This document shows, piece by piece, positions 9,240 to 22,200 of a stretch of DNA of 54,473 bases. The DNA comes from Haplomitrium mnioides (taxonomy: Eukaryota; Marchantiophyta; Haplomitriopsida; Calobryales), in contig JBNGIS010020647.1 in assembly GCA_049999725.1 (NCBI GenBank), positions 1 through 54,473 of the forward strand, written 5' to 3'. How positions within the stretch are numbered: position 1 is the first letter of the stretch; each line of letters starts with the position of its first letter. The position numbers were made by a program, and so were the translations under genes. The notes beneath the pieces were generated by a model. It worked only from the letters and a program-made list of their open reading frames with translations, was not told where the DNA came from and did no database searches.

Positions 9240-10920
9240 GATTGTCAAGGATCTATGGAGTGTGCCACTTGTGGCATGAAAGGCTTGGACATTTGAAGCT
9301 CAAGGTTTGAACACCTTGAGGTAGAAAGGCATCGTATCTGTACTGGACTATCCAAACAGTGGGAGTTTGGACTGGTAGCTAATGTATCAAGGGAAGAAAG
9401 CTTTTATTTCTTCATTGATTTTTAATATGAAAAATCATTTGTACATGTGAAGTCCATAAGTGATTGCTTTTTTATGTTTCATAGTTTTCAAGATTCAAAA
9501 AAGGCCAAGAAAATTATGGTGAAGATACTCTATACAAATGGAGAAGGGAGTATATGTCCAAGGGGTTGAAAGCTTTCTAAGAGAGGATGGAGATGATTCA
9601 CTAACACTGGGAATCAATGTGACCATGGAAATGATTCACTAACACTAAAGGAGGCGTTGTTTAGGGAGGATGCCCAAGCATAAGAAGTACCTTCTAAGGA
9701 GCCGATTCACCCTATGAAACCAGACCTGAATTCCAAACCAAGTTGCCCAAGGGGAGGAAAGCCATGGGATGTAAGTAGGTACTCAAAGTCAAGCACCAAG
9801 TTAATGGGTCTATGGAAAATTGCAACGCAAAGCTGGTTGCCAAAGGATTTACATAGATGACTGGGGTGGTTTACACATAAACCTTTGCACCGATTGCAAA
9901 GTTTTCTTCAATAAGGTGTATGTTGGCTATTGCTGCAATGATGGACTGGGAAGCACCTCAAATGGATGTCAAGATGGGATTCTTGAATGGAGATCTTGAG
10001 TGAGAGATCTATATGTAGCAGCCAAAAGAATTTGTTGTGAGAGGAAGGAATGCTTTATGTGCAGATAAAACAAGGTATTATATATAGCCTCAAGCAAGCA
10101 TCTAGGGCATGGTACCAGCGGATTGACACACATCTAATGGAGAAGAACTTTAGGAGTTATGCAGATCACAATGTTTTACACGTGGAGAGAGGGGGAACAT
10201 TGTGAGTTTTGTCATCTATGTAGATGACATAGTGATGATCAACAATGATCTGGAGTAGTTGAATCAAGTCAAGGACTTGCAGATGACATTTGAAATGACA
10301 GACCAGGTATCAGATATTCACTATCTTCTTGGGATACATGTTCAAAGGGATGGACATGGAAGGAAGATCACAGTGATTCAAAAGGTCGGTGTTAGGAAAA
10401 TTCTTAAAAAGAATGGAATGGGAGATTGCAAGGTAGTCTAAACTCTATTAGCTGGTATGAGGTCAATCGAGGATGGAGCCTGAAACAAAAAGGAGGCTGA
10501 AGTGTAGTAGGCAGTCTGAATAATGCTATGCAGTGGGAGTTGCCTCAAGGTTTGTGTCCAACCCAAGGATGACTCACTGACTTGCAGTGAAAGGAATTTT
10601 CAAGTATCTTCAAGGCTCTAAGGATCATGTGTTGGAGTATAATGGATGCCTAGAATCCACTCTGATCAGCAAGAGTTCACTGATTGGATATAGTGACTCT
10701 GATTATGCATGAAGCAAGGATGATGGAAGGTCCACATCACGGTGTACATCATGCTTGGGTTTTCATACTGGATAAACCCACCACCATCTGTGAAGACAAT
10801 TAGGGTTACAGATCGTTGGGGTAGAATCCAACCTATCACTCAAAGACCAAGGCAATGGCAAGTGGCAACCATGTAGGCTTGCTAAGAGATGCTTGGTGTG
10901 CAAATTGTTTGCTGACAGGG
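9240..10920 (+). pseudogene. pol: Decayed Ty1/copia pol: GAG-pre-integrase, RT and RNase H remnants
   Basis: HLWHERLGHLKLK near 9266-9304 is the GAG-pre-integrase motif. Most of the integrase is missing. RT landmarks then follow in order: KLVAKGFT, TFAPIAKFSSIR, DWEAPQMDVKMGFLNGDLE, YSLKQASRAWYQRI and the catalytic YVDDIVM (10217-10228). HYLLGIHVQRD follows, then KGIFKYLQGSKD and GYSDSDYA of the RNase H. Stops and frameshifts are frequent (for example after GDLE and EIYM). The C-terminal part of RNase H is missing or unrecognisable. No 5' LTR is found to the left, so the element is truncated at its 5' side. Confidence 0.85.
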
Positions 10921-10922
10921 AG

Positions 10923-11954
10923 TGTTGGAAATTAGCAACTCACAATTTGCTACTAGTGGTTTAGAGGAATTGCCTAATCCTGCTTAGGAATTCCTGCAAC
11001 ATTCTTCCTTTGTGAAGTGTTGGAAATCTACCGTTGCTAATGTACATTATGTTCAAGTGATGATCTTGAGCACGTTATTTGTATAGGCATTTAATTTCCT
11101 CTCTAGTTTAGCTCCTAGCTAGTTTAGAGAGGGATTTGGGGATAGTACCATATGGAGTCACCTGGTGGTGACACGTGTTGGCACCAAGAGACTCCTTAGG
11201 AACATTAATATTTCTTGTCCATTGCATAAGATGGATGAAGCACATGCATTGTGCATGTGCTCACAGGTAGAAAAGACATAGGAGTGTAGAGGGAAAATTG
11301 AATGTGCAGCTCTTGTCCATACTCGTAGAAAATTCTGCTTCACCTACATTGTTTCAAGCGCCCACAAATTTTCAAGTTGGGTGCCCATAGCAATCCAGCC
11401 TCTAGTTGGTATTGTAATGTGTATATAAATTAGAGGAAGAGGAGCTCATCGCATCCTCATTGCAAACACATTTCACTTGTTCACTTGAAACCCATTTTTA
11501 AGCATTCAAGGGAGAATCGCATGCAAAAGAGGAGAGTCGCTTTTCCTCATTAAACATGGCATCGCGAGTCAGAGCGACTTGTTTTACTGTAAACAAAGGA
11601 CCTCACAAGTAGTTGCATTTTTCGTGCATAGAAGCAAATCGCAAGACACTTGCGATTTGACCTCGCAAGAAGACTTTGCGTTTCATGCATCGTAAGGAGT
11701 TGTGATTTTTCTGGAAAGGAGGTCGCAGCAATTTTGTGCCCAAGAGGCAACTCGTGGAGTTACGATTTGGCATTGGAGGAGGTCTCTCCTGCGTTTTCAT
11801 GCAAACCTCTTGACACGAGGGAGATTCACAAATCTATTGTGGCACTAACCCTTTGTGGAGCTCATGTTTTCCTTCTTCCCTTGTTCTTGCGATTCTCAGT
11901 TGTAGTGGATTTTTGCTGTTGCAATATCATCAACTCATTTTGATACTTCCAACA
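10923..11954 (+). mobile_element. 3' LTR of the Ty1/copia element
   Basis: The segment begins TGTTGGAAATTAGC and ends GATACTTCCAACA, giving perfect 8-bp terminal inverted repeats TGTTGGAA/TTCCAACA. It is preceded by CAGGGAG, a short purine tract, and follows the copia pol remnants directly. It contains a TATA box at 11422. Satellite sequence begins at the very next base (TTGGGCGAATA), so the element inserted into, or was joined to, the array. The 5-bp duplication cannot be checked because the left LTR is gone. Confidence 0.88.
11422..11429 (+). promoter_or_regulatory. TATA box in the copia LTR
   Basis: TATATAAA followed by purine-rich sequence, mid-LTR, at a normal place for a U3/R promoter. 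Confidence 0.5.
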
Positions 11955-14236
11955 TTGGGCGAATAAAATGAGGTGAACAAAAGATCCCACTAAGCACCAT
12001 TGATCAAGTAGCCCAGAGTATAACTAGAGTTGTGGGAAAATAAAACTAAGTGAATAAGAGATCCCACTAAGTACTATTGATCAAGTACCCCAGAGTATAG
12101 CTAGAGTTGTTGGGCGAACATAACCAAGTGAACAAGAGATCCCACTAGGTACCATTGATCAAGTAGCCCAGAGTATCACTAGAGTTGTGGGGCAAACACA
12201 ACCATGTGAACAAGAGATTCCACTAAGTTCAAGTGATCAAGTAGCCCAAAGTATAGCTAGAATTGTTGGGCGAATTTAACCACGTGAACAAGAGATCCCA
12301 CTAAGTACCATTGATCAAGTAGCGTAGGTTAAAACTAGAGTTATAGAGAAAATATATCCAAGTGCACAAGAGATCCTACTAAGTACCAATGATCAAGTAG
12401 CCCACAATAAAACTATAGAGTTGTTGGGAATGTAACCAATTGAACAAGAGATCCTACTAAGTACCATTGATCAAGTAACCAAGAGTATAACTAGAGTTGT
12501 TGGGTGAATATAGATACGTGAACAAGAGATCCCACTAAGTTCCAATGATCAAGTAGCACATAGTATAACTAGAGTTATTGAGGAAATATATCTATGTGCA
12601 CCTAAGATCCCACTAAGCACCATTGATCATGTAGCTCAGAGTTGAACTAGAGTTGTTGGGCGAATAAAATGAGGTGAACAGGAGATCCTATTGAGTACCA
12701 TTGATCAAGTAGCCAAGAGTATAACTTGAGTTGTTGGGCAAAAAAAAAACAAAGTGAACAAGAGATCCCACTAAGTACTATTGATCAAGTAGCCTAGAGT
12801 ACAACTAGAGTTGTTGGGTGAATATAACCAAGTGAACAAGAGATCTCACTAAATATCATTGATCAAGTAGCATGGAATATAACTAAAGTGGTGGGGCGAA
12901 CACAACCATGTGAACAAGAGAACCCACTAAGTTCCAATGATCAAGTAGCCCAAAGTATAGCTAGAATTGTTGGGCAAATATACCCAGGTAAGCAAGAGAT
13001 CTCACTACATTCCATTGATCAAATAGCATAGGGTATAACTAGAGTTATTGAGCGAATATGTCCAAGCGCACAAGACATCTCACTAAATACCATTGATCAA
13101 GTAGCCCAGAGTATGACAAGAGCTGTTGGGAAAATATAACCAGGTGAACAAGAGATCCCTCTAAGTAACATTGATTAAGTAGCGCAAAGTATAGCTAGAG
13201 TTATTGAGCGAATATATCCAAGTGCATAAAAGATCCAACTAAGTTCCATTAATAAAGTAGCCTTGAGCATAGCTAGAGTTGTTGGGCGAATGTTGCCAAG
13301 TGAACAAGAAATCCCACTAAGTTTTATCGATAAAGTAGCACACAGTATAACTAGAGCTATTGAGCAAATATCTCAAAGTGGCCAAGAGTATAACTAGAAT
13401 TGTTTGGCGAATATAACCAAGTTAACAAGAGATCGCACTAAGCACCATTGATCAAGTAGCCTAGAGTATGACTCGAGTTGCTAGGCAAATACAACTAAGT
13501 GAATAAGAGATCCCACTGAGTACCATTCATCTAGTAGCCTAGAGTATAACTAGAGTTTTTGGGGCAAAAAAAACAACGTGAATAAGAGACCCCACTAAGT
13601 CCTATTGATCAAGTAGCCTAGAGTACAACTAGAGTTGTTGGGCGAATATAGCTAGGTGAACAAGAGATCCCACTACATACCATTTATAAAGTAGCGCAGA
13701 GTATAACTAGAGTTTTTGAGGGAATATGTCCAATAACACAAGAGATCCTAGCAAGTTTCAGTGATCAAGTAGCATGGAGTATAACTAGAGTTGTTGGACA
13801 AATACAACCATGTGAACAAGTGATCCCACTAAGTACCATTGATCTAGTTGCGCAGGGTATAACTAGAGTTATTGAACGAATATATCCAAGTGCATAAGAG
13901 ATCCTACTAAGTACCAATGATCAAGTAGCCCAGAGTAAAACTAGAGTTGTCGGGAATATAACCAAGTGAACAAGAGATCCCACTAAGTGCCATTGATCAA
14001 GTAGCCAAGAGTAAAACTAAAGTTGTTGGGTGAATATAGCTACATGAAAAAGAGATCCCACTAAGTTCCATTGATCAAGTAGCCCAGAGTATAACAAGAG
14101 TTTTTGAGGGAATATATTATTGTGCACCTAAGATCCAACTAAGCACCATTGATCAAGTACCTCATAATTAAACTAGAGTTGTTGGGTGAATAAAACAAGG
14201 TGAACAAGAATCCCACTAAGTACCATTGATCAAGTA

Positions 14237-14506
14237 GTGTGGAGTATAGCTAAAGCTTTGGAGCAAACACAACTATGTGAACAAGAAATCCCACTAAGTT
14301 CTAATGATCAAGTAGCCCAAAGTATAGCTAGAATTGTTGGGCGAATATACCCACGTGAACAAGAGATCCCACTAAGTACCATTGATCAAGTAGCGCAAGT
14401 TATAACTAGAGTTATTGAGCGAATATATCCAAGTGTACAAGAGATCCTACTAAATACCATTGATCAAGTACCTGAGAGTACAACTAGAGTTGTTGGGCAA
14501 ATATAA
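14237..14506 (+). other. Longest + frame open stretch in the satellite (26-residue repeat)
   Basis: Here the satellite is open for 89 codons. About three and a half copies of a 26-residue unit can be read, for example REQEIPLSTIDQVAQ and then VITRVIERIYPSVQE. The usual stop (TAA in GAATATAACC, or TAG in GAACAATAG) is replaced by TAT, CAC or GAG codons. I do not think it is an expressed gene: it starts and ends in the middle of the array and has no flanking gene structure. It is the best place to see the ancestral reading frame. Confidence 0.5.
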
Positions 14507-17500
14507 CCAGGTGAACAAGAGATCCCTCTAAGTAACATTGATTTAGTAGCGCAAAGTATGACTAGAGTTATTGAGCGAATATATCCAAGTGCACAAGAGA
14601 TCCCACTAAGTTCGATTGATAAAGTAGCCTGGAGTATGACTAGAGTTGTTGGGCAAATGAAACCAAGTGAATAAGAGATCCCACAAAGCACTATTGATCA
14701 AGTAACACACAATATAACTAGAGCTATTGAGCGAATATCTCCAAGTGCACAAGATTTCCAACTAAGTACTATTGATCAAGTGGCAAGAGTATAACTAGAG
14801 TTGTTGGGCAAATATAACCAAAACAAGAGATCTCACTAAGTACCATTGATCAAGTAGTCTAGAGTTTAACTAGAGTTGTTGGGCAAATACAACCAAGTGA
14901 ACAAGAGATCCCACTAAGTACCATTCATCAAGTAACCCAGAGTACTAATAGAGTTTTTGGGCAAATATAACTACGTGAATAAGATATCCCACTAAGTTTG
15001 ATTGATCAAGTAGTCCAAATTACAACTACAATTGTCAGGCAAATATAGTGAGGTCGACAAGAGATCCCACTAAGTACTATTGATTAAGTAGTGCAAAGTA
15101 TAACTAGAGTTATTGAGGGAATATATCCAATAACACAAGATATATCAGCAAGTTCCATTCATCAAGTAGCCTGGAGTATAACTAAATTTGTTGGGCAAAC
15201 ATAGCCAAGTGAACAAGATTGATCAAGTAGCTTATAGTATAACTAGAGGTTTTGTGTGAATACAACCAAGTGAACAATAGATCCCACTAAGTACCATTGA
15301 TCAAGTAGCTCAGAGTATAACTAGAGTTGTTGGGCAAATATTACCAAGTAAACAATAGATTCCACTATGTACTATTGATCAAGTAGCTCATAGTATAACT
15401 AGAGGTTTTGGAGAAGTACAACCAAGTGAACAAGAGATCCCACTTAGTACCATTGATCAAGTAGCTCAAAGTATAACTAGAGTTCTTGGGCAAATATTAT
15501 GAAGAGAACAATAGATTCCCCTCAGTATCATTGAAGAATTAGCTCATAGTATAACTTGACGATTTGGGCGAATACAACCAAGTGAATAAGAGATCCCACT
15601 TAGTACCATTGATTAAATAGCCCAGAGTAGAACTAGAGTTGTTAGCGAATATAACCAAATGAACAAGAGATCTTACTAAGTGCCATGGGTCAAGTAGCCT
15701 AGAGTAGAAATAGAGTTTTTGGGCGAATATAACTACACTATCAAGAGATTCCACTAAGTCCCATTGAATAAGTAGCCCATAGTACAAGTAGAGTTGTTTG
15801 GCAAATATAACTAGTTGAACAAGAGATCCCACTAAGTACCATTGACTAAGTAGCGCAGAGTATAACTAGAGTTATTGAAGGAATATATCCAATAACACAA
15901 GAGAACCCAATCAGTTCCATTGATCAAGTAGCCTGGAGTAAAAGAAGAGTTGTTGGACAAACATAACAAAGTGAACAAGAGATCCCACTTAGTACTTTTG
16001 ATCAAGTAGCTCAGAGTATAACTAGAGTTGTTAGGCAAATACAACCAAGTAGACAAGAGATCCTACTAAGTACCATTGATTAAGTAGCTGAGAGTATAAC
16101 TAGAGTTGGTGGGCGAACATAACCAAGTGAACAATAAATCCCACTAAGTGCCATTAATTAAGTAGCCCAGAGTATAACTAGAGGTTGTGGGCAAATACAA
16201 CTAAGTTAACAATAAATCCCACTAAGTGCCATTCATCAAGTAGCTGAGAGTATAGCTAGAGCTGTTGGGCAAATATAGCCAAGTGAACAATGGACTCCAC
16301 TAAATACATTGATCAACTAACTCAGATTATAGCAAGAGGTTTTGGGCGAATTTTACCAAGTGAACAAGAGATCCCACTAAGCACTATTAATCAAGTAGCT
16401 CATAGTATAACTAGAGTTGTTGGGTGAATATTGCCAAGTGAAGAATAGATTCCATTGAGCACCATTGATGAAGTAGCTTATAATATAGCTAGAGGTTTTT
16501 TTGGCAAACACAACTAAGTGAACAAAAGATCCCACTAAGTACCATTGATCAAGTAGCTCAGAGTTTAACTAGAGTTGTTGGGCGAATATTGCCAAGTGAA
16601 CAATAGATTCCACTAAGCACCATTGATGAAGTAGCTCAGAGTATAACTAGAGTTGTTGGGAAAATATTACCAAGTGAACAATAGATTATACTAAGTACCA
16701 TTGATCAAGTAGCCCATAGCATAACTAGAGTTGTTGGGCAAATATTACCAAGTGAACAATAGATTCTACTAAGTACTATTGATCAAGTAGCTTATAGTAT
16801 AACTAGGGGTTTTGGGCAAAAACAACCAAGTGAACAAGAGATCCCACTAAGTACCATTAATCAAGTAGCTTAAAGTAGAACTAGAGTTGTTGGGCGAATA
16901 TAGTCAAGTGAACAAAGAGATCTGACTAGCTACCATTGATCAAGTAGCCTAGAGTATAGCTAGAATTGGTGCGCGAATACAACCAAGTGAACAATAAATC
17001 CCACTAAGTGTCATTGATTAAGTAGCCTAGAGTATAACTAGAGTTTTTGGGTGAATATTGCCAAGTGAACAAAGGATTTCACTAAGCACCATTGATCAAG
17101 TAGCTCATAGAACAACTTGAGGTTTTAGGTATTCGAATGCAACCAATCAACAAGAGATCCAACTAAGTACCACTGATCGAGTAGCCTAGAGTATAAATAG
17201 AGTTGCTGGGAAAATATTGCCAAGGAAAAAATAGATTCCACTAAGTACCATTGATCAAGTAGCCCAAAGTAAAACTAGAGTTTGTCGGCAAATATAGCCA
17301 AGTCAACAATAAATCCCACAAAGTGTCATTGATCAAGTAGCCCATAGTAGAGCTAGAGTTGGTGGGTGAATAAAACAAATTGAACAATAAATCCTACCCA
17401 GTATCATTGACCAAGTAGCCTAGAGAAAAATAAGAATTGTTGGGCGAATATTACCAAGTGATTAATGGATTCCACTAAGTACCATTGATCAAGTAGCTCA

Positions 17501-19264
17501 TACCATAACTAGAGGTTTTGGGCGAATACAACCAAGTAAACAAAGGATCCCACTAAGTCCCATTGATCAAGTAGCTCATAGTATAGCTAGACGTTTAAAG
17601 GGAATACAACCAAGTGAATAAGAGGTCTCATTAAGTTCCATTGATCAAGTGGCTAAGAGTATAGCTAGAGTTGTTGGGCGAATATTACCAAGTAAACAAT
17701 AGATTCCGTCAAGTACCATTGATCAGGTAGCTCATAGTATAATTAGAAGTTTTGGGCAAATACAACCAAGTGAATAAGAGATCTCACTGAGTACCATTGA
17801 ATAAGTAGTCGAGAGTAGAACTAGAGCTGTTGGGTGAATAAAACCAAGTGAACAAGAGATCCCACTAAGTACCATTGATCAAGTAGCATAGAGTATAACT
17901 AGAGTTGTTGGGCGAATATAGCCAAGTAAACAATGGATTCCACTAAGTACATTATCAACTAGCTCAGATTATAACAAGAGGTTTTGAGCGAAAATAACCA
18001 AGTCAACAAGAGATCCCACTAAGTGCCATTGATGAAGTAGGCCATAGTATAACTAGAGTTGTTGGTCAAATATAGCCAAGTGAACAAGAGATTCCAGTTA
18101 GAGCCATTGATCAAGTAGCCTAGAGTAGAACAAGAGTTGTTGGGCGAATAAAATCAAGTGAACAAAGAAATCTGACTAACTACCATTGATCAAGTAGCCT
18201 AGAGTATAACTAGAATTGGTGGGCGAACAAAACCAAGTGAACAATAAATCCCACTAAGTGCTATTGATCAAGTAGCCCAAAGTATAGCTAGAGTAGGAAG
18301 GCGAATATTGCAAGGTAAATAATAGATTCCACCAAGTACCATTGATCAAGTAGCTCATAATATAACTAGAGGTTTTGGGTGAATACAACCAAGTGAACAA
18401 GAGATCCTATCAAGTGTCATTGATCAAGTAGCCCATAATAGAGCTAGAGTTGTTGGGTGAATATAACCAAGTGAACAAAAAGATTCGACTAAGTGCCATT
18501 GATCAAGTACCTTAGAGCAGAGCTAGAGTTGGTGGGCGAATATAACAAAGTGAACAATAAGTCCCACTAAGTGCCAGTGATCAAGTACCTTAGAGCAGAG
18601 CTATAGTTGGTGGGTAAATTTAACAAAGTGAACAACAAATCCTACTAAGTGCCATTGCTCAAGTAGCCGAGAGAATAACAAAAGTTGTTGGGCGAATATT
18701 ACCAAGTGAGCAGTAGATACCACTAAGTACTATTGATCAAGTAGTTCAAGGTAAATATAGAGGTTTTGGGCGAATACAACCAAGTGAACAAGGGATCCCA
18801 CTTAGTGCTATTGATCATGTAGCCCATAGTATAACTAGAGTTGTTGGGAGAATATAACCAAGTGAGCAATAGATTCCACTAAATACCATTGATCACGTAG
18901 CTCATAGTACAGCTAGAGGTTTTGGGGGAGTACAACCAAGTGAACAATAGATTGCATTTAGTACCATTGATCAAGTAGTCCAGAGTATAACTAGAGTTCT
19001 TAGAAAAACATTACCAAGTGAAAAATAGATTTCTTTAAGTACCATTGATCAAGTAGCTCATGGTGTAACTAAAAGTTTAGGGTGAATACAACCAAGTGAA
19101 CAAACGATCCCACTAAGAGCCATTGATCAAGTAGCCCAGAGTAGAACTTGAGTTGTTGGGAAAATATAACCAAGTAAACAAGAGATCCCACTAAGTACTA
19201 TTGATCAAGTAGCCTACAGTATAACTAGAGTTGTTGGGCAAATGTTGCCAAGTGAACAATGGAT

Positions 19265-19274
19265 NNNNNNNNNN
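19265..19274. other. Assembly gap (10 N) inside the satellite
   Basis: Ten N replace part of a monomer. In a tandem array such a gap may hide collapsed or missing repeats. Confidence 0.99.
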
Positions 19275-22200
19275 TAAGTACCACTGATTATATAGCCTAG
19301 AGTAGAACTAGAGTTGTTGGGCAAATATAACCAACTGAACAAAAGATCCCACTAAGTACCATTGATCAAGTAGCCTAGCGTATAACTAGAATTGTTGGGC
19401 AAATACTACCAAGTGAACAATAAATTCCGCTATGTACCATTGATCAAGAAGCTAGTATAACTAGAGGTTTTGTAGGAATATAACCAAGTAAACAAGAGAT
19501 CCCACTAAGTGTCACTCATCAAGTAGCCTACAGTATAACTAGAGTGTTTGGGCAAATATAACCAAGTGAACAAGAGATCCCACTAAGTACTATTAGTAGC
19601 CCACAGTATAACTAGAGTTGTTGGGCAAATGTTGCGAAGTGAACAATGGATTCCACTAAGTACCATTCATCAAGTAGCTCATAGTATACTAGAGTTTTGG
19701 GCAAATACAACTAAGTACAGAAGAGATCCCACTAAGTGCCATTAATCAAGTATCCCAAAGTATAGCTAGAGTTGTTGGTGGAATATAGCCAAGTAAACAA
19801 GAGATCTCACTATGTTCTAGTGATCAAGTTGCCTAGAGTAGAACTAGAGTTGTTAGGCAAATATAACCAAGTGAAGAAAGAGATCCGACTAAGTTCCATT
19901 GATTAACTAGCCTAGAGTATAGCTAGAGTTGGTGGGCAAAAGTAACCAAGTGAACAAGAGATCCCACTAAGTGCCATTGATCAAGTTGCCCAAAGTATGA
20001 CTAGAGTTGTTGGGCAAATATAGCTAAGTGAACAATAGATTCCACTAAGTGCCATTGATCATGTAGCCGAGAGTACAACTAGAGTTTTTGGGCGAATAAA
20101 ACAAAGTGAACAAAGAGATCCCACAAAGTACCATTGATTATATAGGCTAGAGTGGAACTAGAGTTGTTGGGCAAATATAACCAACTAGACAAAAGATCCC
20201 ACTAAGTATCATTGATCAAGTAGCCTAGAGCATAGCTAGAATTATTGGTCAAATACTACCAAGTGAACAATAGATTCCGCTATGTACCATTGATCAAGAA
20301 GCTAATGGTATAACCAGAGGTTTTGGAGGAATATAATCAAGTAAACAAGAGATCCCACTAAGTGCCACTCATCAAGTAACATACAATATAACTAGAGTGT
20401 TTGGGCAAATATAACCAAGTGAACAAGAGATCCCACTAAGTACCATTGATTAAATAGCCCAAAGTAGAACTAGAGTTGCTGAGCGAATATAACCAAGAGA
20501 ACAAGAGATCCCAACTAGTACCATTGATCAAGTAGCCCAGAGTTTAACTAGAGTTGTTGGGCGAATATTACCAAGTGAACAATAGATTCCACCAAGTACC
20601 ATTGATCAAGTAGCTCAAAGTATAACTAGAGGTTTTGAGCGAATAAAACCAAGTGAACAAGAGATCTCACTACGTGCCATTGATCAAGTAGCCTTGAATA
20701 CAACTAGAGTTGTTGGTGTAATATAGCCAAGTAAACAAGAGATCCTACTAAATTCAATTGATCTAGCTGCCTAGAGTAGAACTAGAGTTGTCGGGCAAAC
20801 ATAACCAAGTGAACAAAGAGATCTGAGTAAGAACCATTGATCAAGTAGCCAGGAGTATAACTAGAGTTGGTGGGCGTTTATAACGAAGTGAACAAAAGAT
20901 CCCACTAAGTGTCATTGATCAAGTAGCCCAAAGTACAACTAGAGCTTTTGGGCGAATAAAACCAAGTGAACAAAGAGATCCCATTAAGTACCACTGATTA
21001 TATAGCCTAGAGTAGAACTAGAGTTGTTGGGAAAATATAACCAACTGAACAAAAGATCCCACTAAGTACCATTGATCAAGTAGCCTAGAGTATAACTAGA
21101 ATTGTTGGGCAAATACTACCGAGTGAACAATAAATTCCGCTATGTACCATTGATCAAGAAGCTAGTATAACTAGAGGTTTTGTAGGAATATAACCAAGTA
21201 AACAAGAGATCCCACTAAGTGTCACTCATCAAGTAGCCTACAGTATAACTAGAGTGTTTGGGCAAATATAACCAAGTGAACAAGAGATCCCACTAAGTAC
21301 CATTGACTAAGTAGCCCAAAGTAGAACTAGAATTGTTGGGCGAATATTACCAAGTGAAGAAATGATTCCACCAAGTATCATTGATCAAGTAGCTCATAGT
21401 ATAACTAGAGGTTTTGAGTGAATAAAACCAAGTGAACAAGAGATCTCACTACGTGTCATTGATCAAGTAGCCCAGAGTACAACTAGAGTTGTTGGTGGAA
21501 TATACCCAAGTGAACAAGAGATCCTACTAAATTCCATTGATCTAGTTGCCTAGAGTAGAATAAGAAATGTTGGGCAAATATAACCAAGTGAACAAATAGA
21601 TCTGAGTAAGAACCATTGATCAAGTAGCTAGGAATATAGCCAGAGGTTGTGGGCGAACATAACGAAGTGAACAAGAGATCCTACTAAGTGCCATTGATCA
21701 AGTAGCTTAGAATATAACTAGAGTTGTTGGGCAAATATTACCAAGTGAACAACAGATTCCACTGAGTACCATTGATCAAGTTGCTCATAGTATAGCTAGA
21801 GCGTTTGGGCAAATACAACCAAAGGAACAACATATCCCATTAAGTGTCATTGATCAAGTAGCCCACAATAGAACGAGAGTTGTTAGGTGAATATAACCAA
21901 GTGAACAAGAGATCCTACCAAGTATTATTTATCAAGTAGCTCATAGCATAACTAGAGTTGTTGGGCAAATATTGCCAAGTGAATAGTAGATTCCACAAAG
22001 TACCATACATCAAGTAACTTATAGTATAACTAGAAGTTTTGGGCGAATACAACCAAGTCAACAACAGATCCCAATAAGTACCATTGATCAAGTAGCCTAG
22101 AGTAAAACTATAGTTGTTGGGAAAATATAATTAAGTGAACAAAGAGATCCAATTAACTACCATTGATCAAGTAGCACATAGTCCAACTAGAGTTGATGGG

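Noticed and set aside
14464-14691. Open - strand frames in the satellite (also 15539-16056, 35571-35762, 37213-37404, 37662-37862, 45299-45520)
   Set aside because: Because 78 is a multiple of three, any frame with one consensus stop opens when a single base changes. These frames have runs of Leu, Ser, Tyr and Trp with no heptad or domain pattern and no start or end logic.
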